Positions 34,010 to 45,363 of a stretch of DNA of 64,000 nt are shown one piece after another. The translations under genes and the position numbers were made by a program. Numbering within the stretch: the stretch's first letter is position 1; the number at the start of each line of letters is the position of its first letter. The stretch comes from Isoetes taiwanensis (Eukaryota; Streptophyta; Lycopodiopsida; Isoetales; Isoetaceae): positions 20,403,243 to 20,467,242 of the forward strand of contig JAJEKV010000001.1 in NCBI GenBank assembly GCA_021234155.1, in the 5' to 3' direction. The notes under the pieces were generated by a model. The model had not been told where the DNA came from. It was given only the letters and a program-made list of their open reading frames with translations, and did not search any database.

Positions 34010-35820
34010 GGAATATCATGACTACCCAAATAATATGATCTACCTTTCCTTCTTTAGGCTAACAAATATGCTAAATGTTTTATGCTTTTTAGTCTTTAAA
34101 ACATGACAGTGAGGCAGTTCAGTGGTATTTCTATAAATGTTTTTGTTAGCAAGTCAAATACCATACAAAGGCATAAATGTTAGAGATAACATGGCTCTTT
34201 TCACACAAAATCTTCCTATAGAAAATAAAGCGGTGGCATTCAATATTCAATGGCCATTGATTGAAACCATATATCCATCATTGAAATGTTAAGTAACACC
34301 TTATAATTGAAGCAATTATAGCAAAATATTTTTTAGGCCATATTACATGGATGCTTTTGCACCTGACACAATTAAGCTTGTGTGACCATGACTCATGACC
34401 TGACCACGTACGAAAGGGACGGTCATTTTCATAAAATGATCGATAGTACCTAGTGTTCAAGGTCTTTAAGCTTATCAGCATGTAAATCCTGCATTTTTTG
34501 TGTGTGCTGCTCTAAAAAGCGCTAGACACTGTCTTCAATTTGACTAACAGCTTATCTCTTTCTTTCGATAGTTTTCTCCTCTTGAAGCTCAATTAGCTTT
34601 CTTCTTAACATGTTGTTTCTGTACCAACTAAATCAGATTTCACAAACGTCTGCATTTATGTTACAATGAAGAGCTAAGCAAGCCCACACTATGGTTCGTA
34701 CTTTCATTCCTTTTGAGCTATTTGTTTGTTAAGCTTCAACAACTTTTTGTCCAAGTTGTCTTGCAAACAATTGTGCTCAAATAGTTTTTTTATGCAGACC
34801 ACCTGTATCTAGTGATTTTACATGTGAAGCAGAAATGATACAGGGAAAATAGAAAGCATAAGGGACATGTCAAATTGGTGAAGAATGGTTAATCACGTCT
34901 GCTCTAGATGTCCTAGATGCCTATAAATCCTATGGCACCTTGATCCTTGTCAAATAATTCTTCAACTTCTCAACACTCTGATGCAGCAAAGCAGCACTGC
35001 AACAATCAATCATTTGTAAATTTTTACCTTATAAACTGTTTGTGATCTCTTTACCTTCGTTTCTCCATTTTTATCAGGTTTAGCTGTCTTCCCAAGGCCC
35101 TCAAGTTGGGCTTCAAGTTGCTCTCATTTGATAAATGCTCGTAAACAGAGATTTAGCTTTGCTGCGTTAACTCTCTCGACTTGGCTAAGATCTGGTTTTC
35201 TATTCTATTCGTGGATTGGTTGTATACCTTATAATAATGAAAGGCCTACATGTTTGACATTGGAGAGCTGAAGAAATTCATATAGTGATCAAGAATGGCT
35301 AAAGCTGCCTCTGTAGAAGGTTCTATTTGCCAGACATTTAGTGTTGCATACTCTTGTAATCATTCTTTCAGCTGGGCCTCTAAATAAAGACCAGACTATA
35401 TTTAGATATAGAAGCTTTATGTAAATCGGAATGAAAAGGAGGCGACTAAAGCAAGAATGCAGAAACCGATTCTCAGAATCAACCTTCCTCAAAGGCCAGA
35501 ATGCTCTAGGCAGCTACCAATTAATCTCTGAGACCAACAACATGGAATCTATGTACTGCCAAAGCTTCAATCCAGCAAACCTTTCTACAAAATCGAACAA
35601 AAAACTTATCTGCATTGCTCGAACACAAAATGGACCCTTCTGACCTCTATAAACATAAAACAAACTGCTCCTTCTCACCGGTTTACGATCGACGAACTTT
35701 TTTATACTGCTTGGTAATATGATTATAATTTAATAGTTATGATTATTCTACAGATGCAAATACAGTAGAAATTTAATCATCCTTTATTCACTAAACCTGC
35801 ATGGCTGCACACAGTAAAAA
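34010..35820. other. Intergenic DNA, no gene recognised
   Basis: AT-rich sequence. Open frames at 34278-34481 (minus), 35289-35492 (minus) and 35431-35643 (plus) have no recognisable domains and no convincing splice context. I see no repeat boundaries beyond the Helitron end at 34006. Confidence 0.45.
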
Positions 35821-35829
35821 TGCTAGTAA

Positions 35830-35930
35830 AAATCATGTCATTTGGCTTAATTCCTATTTTCTACATGTCCTTGGGGCATTGCGCTGCAAGCTTGAAGTCT
35901 CCGCATTGAGCATAGCCTACAATGATGGCC
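35830..35930 (-). pseudogene. PPR gene scrap, duplicate of 36236-36350
   Basis: About 100 bp match the PPR fragment at 36236-36350 with roughly 85% identity (shared TCATTTGGCTTAATTCC, GCATTGAGCATAGCC and AATGATGGCCCCC). On the minus strand it corresponds to the GAIIAGYAQC...GIKPN part of a pentatricopeptide motif. It is too short and altered to code. Confidence 0.6.
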
Positions 35931-36143
35931 CCCCAAGATTATTGACCATTGAAAACTGCCCTATCATATAAAGAACACCATAAAAGAGACTTAGAAAAGA
36001 TCTACTCACAGAAGAGGACTAAAACACAGCCATGGCATCCGCCATTGGTACGCCTCGGGTCTCCTATTCTTCTTTCGGGCCTCTTCATCATTGTTTTTCA
36101 GGTATGGAGTTCAATTCGTTTCCCTTTGCATTGAATTGCATGT

Positions 36144-36547
36144 TTAAGAAACGTGAGCAAAACCGATGGTAGATTTGTCGCAGACTTCTATCTTTACTTG
36201 TGTTGCCTTTTTCGAGAACATACGAGTTGTGAATATGATCGTGTCATTTGGCTTAATTCCTTCTTTACGCATGTCCTTGAGACATTCTTGGCCGCAAGTT
36301 TGAAGTCTCTCGCATTGAGCATAGCCCGCAATGATGGCCCCCAAGATGGTGTATCACGCTTTGGCAAGTTCTTGATCACATCATGTGCCTCTTTTAACTT
36401 CCCACATGTAGCATACATATCTGCCAGGGTATTCCCCATGATTACATCTAAATGGAGTCCACTACCAATGATCTGTTTGTGGATTAAGGGCAAGATAATA
36501 CGCCCACAAATGGATGGAGTGTAGAACTGGGATCCATGGCATGGCAT
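36144..36547 (-). pseudogene. Pentatricopeptide repeat (PPR) protein fragment
   Basis: Minus-strand frames show PLS-class PPR features. One frame has IGSGLHLDVIMGNTLADMYA then TCGKLKEAHDVIKNLPKRDT PSW, the classic pattern GxxxDxxxxNxLxDMYxKCGxxxxAxxVFxxMPxRDxxSW. The overlapping frame continues with GAIIAGYAQCERLQTCGQEC and MRKEGIKPNDTII (WxxIIxGYAQ...MxxEGxxPN). At least one frameshift separates them and no start or DYW/E domain is present. PPR proteins bind organellar RNA for editing or splicing. Another fragment lies at 37696-37934 and a duplicate scrap at 35830-35930, so parts of one or two PPR genes are scattered here. Confidence 0.8.
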
Positions 36548-37405
36548 GCTGCAACTGCAAATTTATGAGCAGACATCATAATCTGATTTTCTCGAAGCCA
36601 TTTTTTAGCTGTAACAGGCCTGCACCGCTTGATATATCAGGAATAGCTCTACCATTGTCACAATGAAGGATAGTAGTAAATAGATTTTCCATAGCTCTTT
36701 TTGGACAGCAGCTTCAGCCTTAGCAGCACTGATTATACATTCTCTCTCTGAACTTCATGTGATTGTATTCCCAATTCTCAAAAACTCAAATCTTGAAGTT
36801 TTCAGCAAATATGTCCATGTGATACGATCAGGTTGATATGTCATACATTTGGCAAAACATTTAGCTCCATAAAAAATTAAATTGAAAATATTTCAACCTA
36901 TGCAGATGTTTGACATTAGAAGAAGAAGAAGAAGAAGAGATTTTAACGTCACGCCACAAGGCAGCGTCCTATCGGACATGTGACACTTTACAACACACCC
37001 AGATGGGTCTTGCTCCCACCACTTTACATTGCTGAAGTGTCTAATTTGCAAAATTTGCAAAAACGAATGTCCATGCATAGAGAATAACAAAATACATGTT
37101 TAAAACAACCCTCTATAAACACTTGCAAATGGAGTTCATACCCTTTACTTATTCTCACCTCTTTAGCAGCCATATTAAAAGTAACTTGCGCACACTTCAT
37201 AAATTTGAATCTTCTGGCACTCAAGCTCGTTTCACAAATTCATAGAAAACCAGTCTCTGACGTTACGATCACCTTCAAATGGTCAGAACGTAAGAACATG
37301 GATCGAACATCTTAAACTCAATTAGCTCAACTTAAATATCTACAGCCAAACTATGATTTCTTTAAGTAAAAAAATCTTTGACTTTTCCATAAAATCATCT
37401 ATCAA

Positions 37406-37675
37406 ATGCTATCAGAAAGCCTTGGCATTGTACTATTAATCGCCGATCAGAAAGCCATGCAGGTTATACTTTTAAAAAATGGATATATTATGAGGTCCAT
37501 TCTGAAGATAGGACTTAATAGTCATGCTGAGGAATGTTATTTTCAATGGAGAAAAGTTCATGATGTGACACAATTGAAAATAAAATGCAGTAAATGCCAG
37601 GAGAGCAAGATTGCAATGAATGGCGCGTTGAAGAGAAAATGTAGTAAGTGCAAGCAGAAAGAATGCAAAGAATAG
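37406..37675 (+). CDS. Hypothetical open frame with CxxC pairs
   Basis: An 89-codon frame ends in a lysine-rich segment with two CxxC pairs and a further Cys (KCSKCQESKI, KRKCSKCKQKECKE), reminiscent of a small zinc ribbon. The upstream part has no known pattern. Local sequence is purine-rich and repetitive (GTAAATGCCAGGAG and GTAAGTGCAAGCAG), so the Cys pairs may arise from a short duplication. A gene is possible but unproven. Confidence 0.2.
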   Translation: MLSESLGIVLLIADQKAMQVILLKNGYIMRSILKIGLNSHAEECYFQWRKVHDVTQLKIKCSKCQESKIAMNGALKRKCSKCKQKECKE

Positions 37676-37695
37676 TAGGTTGAGGCACTTACAGA

Positions 37696-37934
37696 TTAGG
37701 GACTCCACACTTTATGAATGGCAGCCAATCCTAAAAGGGACAACATTGAAACATTAGAGCAAGAATTCTGGATGGGGTGGATCTCATGCTGGATCCTTCC
37801 AAAATAACTGAATTGAATTGCCTCACTTTCATGTCCATGTTCAGCCAATACAGCAGCCATGGCATCCCATGCTGTGACATCTTTCTGTGGCAATTTTTCA
37901 AATATTGCATAGACATAGACCAATTATCACACAA
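37696..37934 (-). pseudogene. PPR gene fragment
   Basis: The minus strand encodes VYAIFEKLPQKDVTAWDAMA then AVLAEHGHESEAIQF, matching the plant PPR pattern xxxFxxMPxKDVxxWxAMxxxxAxHGxxxEAxxLF, followed by EIHPIQNSCSNVSMLSLLG (cf. GVxPxxxTxxxVLxACS). A small frame slip is likely around the SEAIQF stretch. It is isolated from the other PPR fragment by 1.1 kb of non-coding sequence. It is most likely a decayed or captured piece of the same gene class. Confidence 0.7.
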
Positions 37935-38691
37935 GCTCGCGAGATTAAAACAAACATTTAGAAGGGTGATCAGATATCTTTTATTAAGTAATCAGAGATG
38001 CTAATGACGGATATGCGGATGGTGGTTCTCATGATACCATATCTTCCACATTTCTTCTACGTTTGAAACTGTTGTTAAACTCAAATTGGAGCTCAGAATT
38101 ACCCAAATCCTTCACAGAACCATGATCTTTCTGATATGGTGTATTGCTAAACAAAGTAGCACCGGATCGATTAAAATTTTCCAATATGGCGCATAAAGGA
38201 GCACATTTATTTAGTAAAGACAGCACCATAGTCAGGGCCTTCATCCAAACATGATGATCCAAGCGCCTAAAAGCCCAAATTTTGAAGATAGATATGCAAG
38301 AATAATTCTCTTGTCATCCCATAGCCTATTGAACTCCACCTTAAACCTTGCCTTAACCAAATCATTTCATTGCCGATCAAAAAAGCACCTATAAAATTAC
38401 AATGTTGAATAGTTTGCCTTTTATAGAGTTTTTTTTTTGCCTCATACCTTGTAAGATGGGCATTGATTGTTGCTTTTAGAGGCAAGTGTGGCTATGACAT
38501 GTTGTAAATCCTTCATGCGTGTTCGCCCATGATGGCGGACATACAAAATAGCATCAACCATCTTCTCCTTCCCAAATTCTATGAATTCTTGGATCGCAAT
38601 TTAAATTCAAGTGCACTCGCTTCTCTATGATTTAATGATTAAAGAAAAACGCAAAAAGACGTGCTTAAACCAATAATTTATACGTGATCTC

Positions 38692-38949
38692 TCAATCATC
38701 TTCTATTCTAAGTATTTCCTTTAAATCTTCGCAGACATCTATCTTTCTAAGTGATGGAAAAACAGATTCAGCTGCGTATCCGGTCCTATGCCCATATCCT
38801 GTATTAGGGACGTGGAAACTTGCACGACTGACATAGAGCCAAGCATTCGCCGAAGCCCACAAGCTTTCGAAGGTGCCATAGTTTTTACAACCCCAGCAAA
38901 AACTCATCTTCAGGACGCGTGGCATCATCTCTTCCATCGATTTCATCAA
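38692..38949 (-). CDS. Hypothetical open frame
   Basis: An 85-codon frame begins MMKSMEEMMPRVLKMSFCWG and ends with PSLRKIDVCEDLKEILRIED D, an acidic tail. It has coding-like composition but I recognise no family. It ends close to a point where a dispersed repeat with palindromic ends begins (38973). It could be a gene fragment. Confidence 0.25.
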   Translation of the reverse strand: MMKSMEEMMPRVLKMSFCWGCKNYGTFESLWASANAWLYVSRASFHVPNTGYGHRTGYAAESVFPSLRKIDVCEDLKEILRIEDD

Positions 38950-38972
38950 ACTGGGCTTCAGTGGGCTATTTA

Positions 38973-39036
38973 GTCCAACACTTACACAATCTTATATTAT
39001 AACTTATATTATAATGTTATTGTGTAAGTGTTGGAC
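38973..39036. repeat. Perfect 18-bp inverted repeat with AT-rich centre
   Basis: GTCCAACACTTACACAAT (38973-38990) is the exact inverse of ATTGTGTAAGTGTTGGAC (39019-39036). Between them is an AT-rich 28-bp loop that is itself partly palindromic (TTATATTATAA twice). The right arm and beyond match the dispersed repeat at 15560-15640. This could be two element ends fused tail to tail or a tiny foldback element. Confidence 0.8.
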
Positions 39037-39370
39037 CCAGCCCTAATTTTAACGGCCCAGATTCGACCAAACCAATGGCGATGATGATGCCACGTCACAA
39101 AGTTTTGAGTTTTTTTTAGGGTTCGCGAGGGCGCCTATGGCGCCTGCTGCATTCCTCCAGTGGTATCCACATGCACGCCACAGGTGGAACGGCACTGCTA
39201 GGTTCGACAGCTTCTTCAGTAGTCAAGAATGGTTAGGGTGATGTTGGCGAGGGAAAATAAAGGAGCAACGATGTTGTGGAATCCCTCCTATCATGTCTTG
39301 ATCTTAGGGTTTAGTTTTAGCTGTATTGTGTAAGGACGAGGCTTTTTCCAGAGATTGGAACCGGTGAAAG

Positions 39371-39661
39371 ATGAATTTGGAGCACCTGACTGAAGAGCCG
39401 GTCCTGGAACAGTTAAAATCAATCCCATTCCTTTTTCCATTCAAGATTGGAACAAGAAAGAGTGTGGCGATGGCGTCGGATTTGCCTGGCTTTGCTTCCG
39501 GTAGGACTCCTGCGTGTGCCCATTGCTGTGTTGCAAATTGTCATGTTTATCTGGTTTGGCTGGACAAAGCAAAGGAAACGTCTATCAGGGAATGGGTTAA
39601 GGGCATCAGAAGGTCTATTCACATGAATCTCGAGCTTGGATATGCGGAATCTAAAACTTGA
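39371..39661 (+). CDS. Hypothetical open frame
   Basis: A 96-codon frame starts MNLEHLTEEPVLEQLKSIPF and includes ACAHCCVANCHVYLVWLDKA, a cysteine cluster, and IREWVKGIRRSIHMNLELGY near the end. It has coding-like composition and follows a GC-richer segment (39120-39200). The family is not recognised. Downstream sequence to 40330 shows intron-like T-rich stretches before AG, so a spliced gene relic is possible. Confidence 0.3.
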   Translation: MNLEHLTEEPVLEQLKSIPFLFPFKIGTRKSVAMASDLPGFASGRTPACAHCCVANCHVYLVWLDKAKETSIREWVKGIRRSIHMNLELGYAESKT

Positions 39662-40411
39662 GCATGGAATTGTAATAAGTTTTGGTGGTAATTTATGCAG
39701 GGTCGAGTCTAATTTTTGAAGTCTCCAGAGAGTTGTGGCAAGAAGAGGTCAGTGTATGCTTTTGAGTTTCTCTAAATTCTAAAATCGTACTAAATCCTAA
39801 AATTATGAATATGATTGGGTTTGCTTGGCAGAGCAAGTGCAAGGACTAGCAGCCATTCACATGCTGCAATTTTGAGGGCAGCATAACTCAAGTATCGAGT
39901 TTTTCTTAAGGTCATGTCTTATCTGAATAATTTGGGTTTTGTGCAAAGGGTTTTTGTGCCAAGCAGAGCATATGAAGCCCACATGACAGATTGTTACAAG
40001 GTATGTGATTTTAAAGCTTTGCCCTGTTTATCCTTCTTTTGTTATAAGCAAATTTTAGCTTGGAGTTATTGCTTGATGCAGGAAATGTGAATACCCTGTT
40101 GACATCAAGCATCCGCAAAGGCTCCGTTTACGAAGATTTGCATGTATACAGCTAAAACATGCACACAAAATGTGGAAACATGGAAAGATCAAGTTTTTCA
40201 GCACTGTCTAATGTAAATCATTTGATGCAAAAGCCGAACAGTTTGATATGTATTGTACAATATGGAGAGCAAGATCATCCTAGGGTTTACAGCCCAGATT
40301 TGCAAAACGTGAATGGGCAAGGTAAATTTATTTTATAAGTTTATATACGATTAATCTGCCAAATTATATACCACATATTCACCCAGTATGTACCACAAAT
40401 TGACATTTTCA

Positions 40412-41835
40412 AACGTCATTGCAGTTTTTTTCGAGAAACGAAAGCTTCATCCCGGTAATATCATGGGCAACAAGGTAATTCTGCTGCAATATGTTCCCAA
40501 TAATTCCCAGACCATCATCTGCAGGAGTGAGCAACAAGCACTTGATGGTCTTAGCAGAATCAACAAAAGCCAAGTAATTTGTCTGAGGAGGGTTCAATAA
40601 AGCCCCATCAAATTGGAAGCTGAGAGAAAGGAATTGAACAGAAGAAGAAACCCCTGACATATTAAAGCAGACATCAAAACCCTTATAGTTGCGGGAAGAT
40701 CAGGCAAGGCATTGACGAAGGCATCTTTCACATAATTGAAAAGATTAGTATCCAAGTATGTAAAGGTAGTGCCAGAGTCAAAGATGGTGCCTGCAGAATT
40801 GGAATGGGAGATAAGAGTGTCACCCACAGTGATGCTCTTGAGTTTGACATAGTAAAGCTGGCTTGAAGATTGGAGGATAGGGGTAGAGCTAACTGAAGGA
40901 TCTGAGATGGCAGAAGAATCGCCAAGGAGCAATACACTGTCGTTGCTTTCAGTATAGCTAGTGAGGCAGTAAGAGAATTTTCCATCCAGTGAAGAAACTT
41001 GAGATATCAAGGAAGAGGATTCCATCCCAAATCCAACCAGCAATCTCTCATAATTTCTATTTCAAACTATGTATGATGTTCAGTAGGGTCGAGTGGAAAA
41101 AACTTTGTAAAACTTGGATAACCTATGACGGGAGAAGAGTATAAAAAATATGATGATTGATCCCATCTCCACCACTGAAGTCCCCAGTGAGTGTATGAGC
41201 ACAACCTACAACCACATCAAAAGGTTGCGAAGGACCGGAGTCCGAAAGCAAATGAAGAGCTTCTGATACATACTGTCCATTGTTGTATGACTCATCGGCA
41301 TATCCATAGTGGTAATCACAAGTACCACTTTCAGCTTCTGAACATGTTACTTCAGGCAGATAAGAACATTGTGTTGAATTGCATGGTATAGCACAGTTGG
41401 AGGGCATGAATTGCAAGACGCAGAATCCGCCCTTTCGCAGGCGCTGCAAGGGTTGCATTTAAACCAAACTATATCGCTTCCTGTGTCAAGAATTGCTGTG
41501 AACTTCTTTGCTGGAGTTCCTACTAGCACCTCCATCAAATACTCCTCTGCATATAAAATTTTGGATCTGTATGTAGTATCTAACTGCCTCCCATGAAGGC
41601 TGAACGTTGTGAGGCTAGATTTTAGAGCCTCTAACCTTTTCTAACTCCTCGATTTTGCATTGCTTAGCTTCTCAGGTATTGATTTGCCTGCATCTATATG
41701 TCGCAAATTTGCTCTGCCTGAATCGGCAATTGCTGGGCCTGAATTTGCTATATTCAGTAGTGCAATTATCACAAAGACTAGAAGGCATTGCCTTTTAGAT
41801 CCAACCAGGTCTCTAATGCCTGATGTGCTACACAC
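40412..41835 (-). pseudogene. Nepenthesin-type aspartic protease pseudogene (A1 family)
   Basis: The minus strand encodes an N-terminal signal-like segment (QCLLVFVIIALLNIANSGPA, 41835-41641) and then the first active site, VGTPAKKFTAILDTGSDIVW (DTGSD at 41473-41487). Next come the nepenthesin-type Cys-rich insert (CDYHYGYADESYNNGQYVSE), FSYCLTSYTESNDSVLLLGD and the second active site GTIFDSGTTFTYLD (DSGTT at 40765-40779). The C-terminal part has ADDGLGIIGNILQQNYLVAH (IGNxxQQNxxxxxD type). There are no introns. Frameshifts occur near 41410-41420 and 40690, and about 100 bp of unrelated sequence interrupts the reading after GDFSGGDGI (41045-41160). It is therefore a pseudogene, though both catalytic motifs survive. 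Intact relatives are secreted or vacuolar proteases. Confidence 0.9.
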
Positions 41836-41849
41836 TTTGTAATTTCTTC

Positions 41850-42980
41850 AAGTGACAAGTGACATAAGTGGTTTAACATCAATCCTCAGGAATTGGAATT
41901 CGGTTTCTACCTACAAGGTTTGCTTCCATTCAAGACTGCATGGAAGCTATAATTTATCCCATTGTTGGTAGTCGATGGGTTTGTACATTGTGTTGCTTTT
42001 CCAGCATTGCAACTAAAAGCTTCAATTGTGCAAAATATAACGTGAAGTAGCAATTTTTTTCAAGACACAAGCTTTTTAAGTGCACTAGAAAAAGTGAACA
42101 AATTATAATGCATTTGAGATGTGACTTACTGTCTTAACACATCTCACAAAGTTAGTTCCAAAATTCATTGTAAATAATTCATAAAATATCCACATAATTC
42201 ATCAATGTTCATTCTTATTTCGCATTTAGGCAGTGTGATGCAATATATAGTAAGTAGGAAAAAAAAGCTATATAAACAACTCTATAACAACTCATCCTCC
42301 CCCTCCCCCTTCCTCCGCTTTTCCTTCCTTCTCTATTTTGATAATCTAGAGTACTTTATATTGGGCATCAATCAAGCTCCACAATATGAGTTTGCTTTAA
42401 TTTATACCATATTGGAATGTTGTTGTTGATGTTGTTGTCGTCGTCGTAGTGTTTTGTTCTATTTGTTCATTTTCTCATGTCATCATATTTAGGGTTTTGT
42501 AGTCGTTCCTCATAGAGCCGCCAGTTTATTACAATGTGGGAATGTTTGTTTGAGTTTATGCATTATAATCCTTTTTATACTTTCATGGAACATAGGTTGG
42601 ATAAAGTGGTTTCCTACAACAAAGACATGGAATTCTCAAGTTTGGTACATAGAACATTCTGAAGCCCCAATAAAAAACATTTAGGCTTTTGGAAAACCCC
42701 AATTACATCTCACTTTGTTTGCTAAGAAACCCCAATACCATCTACCTACATTGGCACCAAGCCAATGCTAATGCTACATGTATTCTACATGTATTCTACT
42801 GCCTTCTTTCCTAGCAATGCTGTGCAATTTTTCTACATTTACATATATTTTGACATTAGTGTCTCGCCACAACATTTTGAGCATGTAGCTATGATCTTTA
42901 TGTATACTAAGGATGATGGCGCGAGTTCATAATCTACGATGACTTTTCTCATTGCGGCCAAAATATTTACAAACTTCCAA
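41850..42980. other. Intergenic DNA, no gene seen
   Basis: AT-rich region with a CCT/CTT-rich run (42295-42330) and a GTTGTTGTCGTC run (42418-42452). No supported gene. Confidence 0.5.
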
Positions 42981-42985
42981 CATAA

Positions 42986-43013
42986 GCCCAGCAACGCTGG
43001 GCACCGTTACTAG
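42986..43013 (+). mobile_element. Helitron 3' terminus (third example)
   Basis: Hairpin GCCCAGC-AAC-GCTGGGC (42986-43002), then ACCGTTA and CTAG (43010-43013), followed by T. It is nearly identical to the terminus at 30511-30538 but has different upstream sequence. The 5' end is not identified. Confidence 0.75.
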
Positions 43014-43186
43014 TAACTTTATAATATAGGATTTGTTCTATATAGTTACACTTCAAGTGTTACCAAGTAAACAATATGTAGTTTAGACATTTGTTAAAAC
43101 CTTAGATTTACATACATTTCATTAGTTCCAAAACAAATAAAATATTACATCAAAAATACACACCGTGAACAAAATTGGCAAAAGTG

Positions 43187-43262
43187 GAAAACGCCAAGTG
43201 CCCCATAAACATACAACTCAAACTTGGCAAACGCCCAAGTGCCCACATAAACATACAACCCA
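43187..43262. repeat. Tandem duplication of ~40 bp
   Basis: Two units contain CAAGTGCCC(A)CATAAACATACAA, at about 43187-43224 and 43225-43262. Non-coding. Confidence 0.6.
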
Positions 43263-43739
43263 AACTATACGAACAAATTATCACTCTCCTTTATAACACT
43301 CGCACATCTAGCTAGCAACACCCGACCAACGCCCGTCAACGCATATGGATCAGAGAGAGGACCATCTATGGCAGAACTAAGAGGCCGATATAAATACACG
43401 CCCTACATACAACAATGCGGAAATATATGGGCAAAGTAAAGAACATTAACATGCATGTGGACGTTAAAGACCGGGTAAAACACATGTGGGAACATTAGTT
43501 AGCGAATGCCGGACACACGTTTACTAGTTTCATATTCAAAACTTTTTGTAAAGTGTATTTCCTGTATACATATATATCAAAAAAGTTCCCTTTCTAGAAC
43601 GATTTTCTCAAGGTCCCTGTCAATTTCCCCTGTCCGATCAAGGTTTGGGTATAGTGTTTGTATCTCTTCGACCGTTTTTCCTGAAGCTTATTTCATGCGG
43701 GACACTAACAAAGCGGCAGAAGTCAACTTTGTCAAAATC

Positions 43740-43930
43740 TTGAGGATGATAGGGTGGGCGGATTCAATGACTGGACTGATTGAAGCAACACTTTAGAGGC
43801 GCCATCATCCACCATGATCATGCCTTCCTTATCCTCAACACCTAGGGCATCCATCATGTTGCGCAAGCATTTCACAAATATCTTTTACCCGCCGGTTCTT
43901 TTTAGGGTTTGTGAATGAATCACATTTGCT
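43740..43930 (-). pseudogene. Unrecognised coding remnant
   Basis: The minus strand from about 43890 reads FVKCLRNMMDALGVEDKEGM, then IMVDDGASKVLLQSVQSLNP P. This is coding-like but not assigned to a family. It lies downstream, in the same orientation, of the methylase-like remnant at 44575-45026 and may be a further exon or an adjacent gene of the same mobile unit. Frame breaks flank it on both sides. Confidence 0.35.
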
Positions 43931-44334
43931 TTGATCCCGGATGGACGCCCAATTTCTATTTAGCTCGGGGCACTACTTTTCAAAAATCATCTGTATATTT
44001 CTATGCTCCATAGATGACCAAATTACTAACGAAAACGTAATCAAGGCCTGGTCCAACATCTCCTTCGTGATAAGGGCGGGTAAACATATTTGGTAAACGC
44101 GGTCTCAAATGGTTGCTTAGCATACCACTGACTTTTCAAACGTTGTTTTAGGTAACGTTCTACATAGCACACCATTCAAATCAAAGACCCGATTACTTTG
44201 GGGAAGCCAAATCATTTACGTAAGGAGAACAATAACGTGATGAGATAAAGAAATGGAAACGGAAAACGCTGGTAGCGATTTCAAGAATGATGCATGTCAA
44301 CATAATTTAAAAAATATGATCTCTAGGTAACTCT

Positions 44335-44356
44335 AAATCGCTACCGCACGCGATTT
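44335..44356. repeat. GC-rich palindromic motif near the 3' end of the ParB/methylase gene
   Basis: AAATCGCTACCGCACGCGAT TT is an imperfect palindrome of the same type as those in the introns at 50.2-50.5 kb and 51.8 kb. A half-like copy (GCTGGTAGCGATTTC) is at 44269-44283. Confidence 0.6.
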
Positions 44357-44574
44357 CTATATGCTTGTAGTTTGAAAAATGCATGGATATCAACAAAAGG
44401 AAGATTGTTACGATACCTTTCTTCTTCGCCATTCCCCGCGGTGTATTCTTAGTAAGGTCCTTATTCGAAGTTGTCTATTCGATAGAAGCACCAACCACAT
44501 CGGGCTTGAGATGCATGCGACAAGTGAACTATGCTTGATAGTTCATTACTCTTTACGCTTAACGGCTAGTGTTT

Positions 44575-45026
44575 TCAGTTGGAGTCCGCTTCATCATCAA
44601 TATTGTTGTTATCATCATCCTTGTTAGCTTCATCCGATCTATATTTTTCGGTGTCATGGATGTTGTTCGGGCATGTCAATATGTACATGTTGATCCTGGC
44701 TCTTCGATTTCATCCATCATGTTTTGGCCAACAAATAGCTTTCTCAAATTCTCCCGTTCCTTAAGCAAATCTGCAGGTATTTCGGCCTTAGAGCTAGAAG
44801 CTTTGTTTTTTGCACTGCCGATTGGTCCCCTAGGTGCTTCCTCTAGTACTTTCTCAAAGAAGAGGTCCAAGAAATTCCTGGCGAGATCATCGGAGACGAC
44901 GCTCTGACATTTCCTTGCTAACTTCAAAGCTTCTCTACCGATGTAACCTCCAACGTGAAGTTCCCAGCAAGTTGTTCCCAATGGACAAAATGCTTCAATG
45001 AGGTACTGGGAAAGGTCCATAAACAA
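44575..45026 (-). pseudogene. DNA-methylase-like C-terminal block with acidic tail
   Basis: The frame from 45026 reads DLSQYLIEAFCPLGTTCWEL then HVGGYIGREALKLARKCQSV VSDD. This recalls the motif I region of N4/N6 DNA methyltransferases of the beta class (FSPxGxxVLDPFxGSGTTxxAALxxGRxxIGxExD), where the SAM-binding motif follows a xLI/xxxSPxG segment. The DPFxGxG core is not preserved (WELHVGG), so SAM binding is doubtful. A helical segment (DLLKERENLRKLFVGQNMMD) follows. In another frame the strand ends with an acidic tail (NNNIDDEADSN, stop at 44575). The resemblance is from motif pattern only. Confidence 0.4.
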
Positions 45027-45055
45027 GGTGACGGATCAAACGCACTAATGACCTG
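45021..45055. repeat. Inverted repeat, left arm (partner 48724-48758)
   Basis: AACAAGGTGACGGATCAAAC GCACTAATGACCTG is repeated in inverse orientation at 48724-48758 with one or two mismatches. The arms enclose 3.7 kb. This could be the TIR pair of an inserted element or the inverted ends of two gene copies. Confidence 0.7.
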
Positions 45056-45363
45056 CAATTGCACTAATAAAAAGCATCTTTCGAAGATCCCCTAAGATTC
45101 CCTTAAATTCGACCACTTTTGGGGGGTCTTTTAAAAAAATGGACCACAAATTTAGATTTCGAGTGCCATTTTTAGGTCCTAGATTTTAATAAATGAAAGT
45201 CTTTAGACTTGTAGTGCATCGATATAGGGTCTGAAAATAAAAAGTAATTTTGTAAAAAGTAAGCACATACAGGAAATCTACAAACTGAAAACACCACTAG
45301 AATCCTCGTAAGTAGATTCGTTAACAACTATCAAGAAGGACGAAATCAAGGTTCCTAGAATAG

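Noticed and set aside
36916-36938. GAA microsatellite as a regulatory element
   Set aside because: A short run of about eight AGA units with no supporting context; treated as simple sequence.
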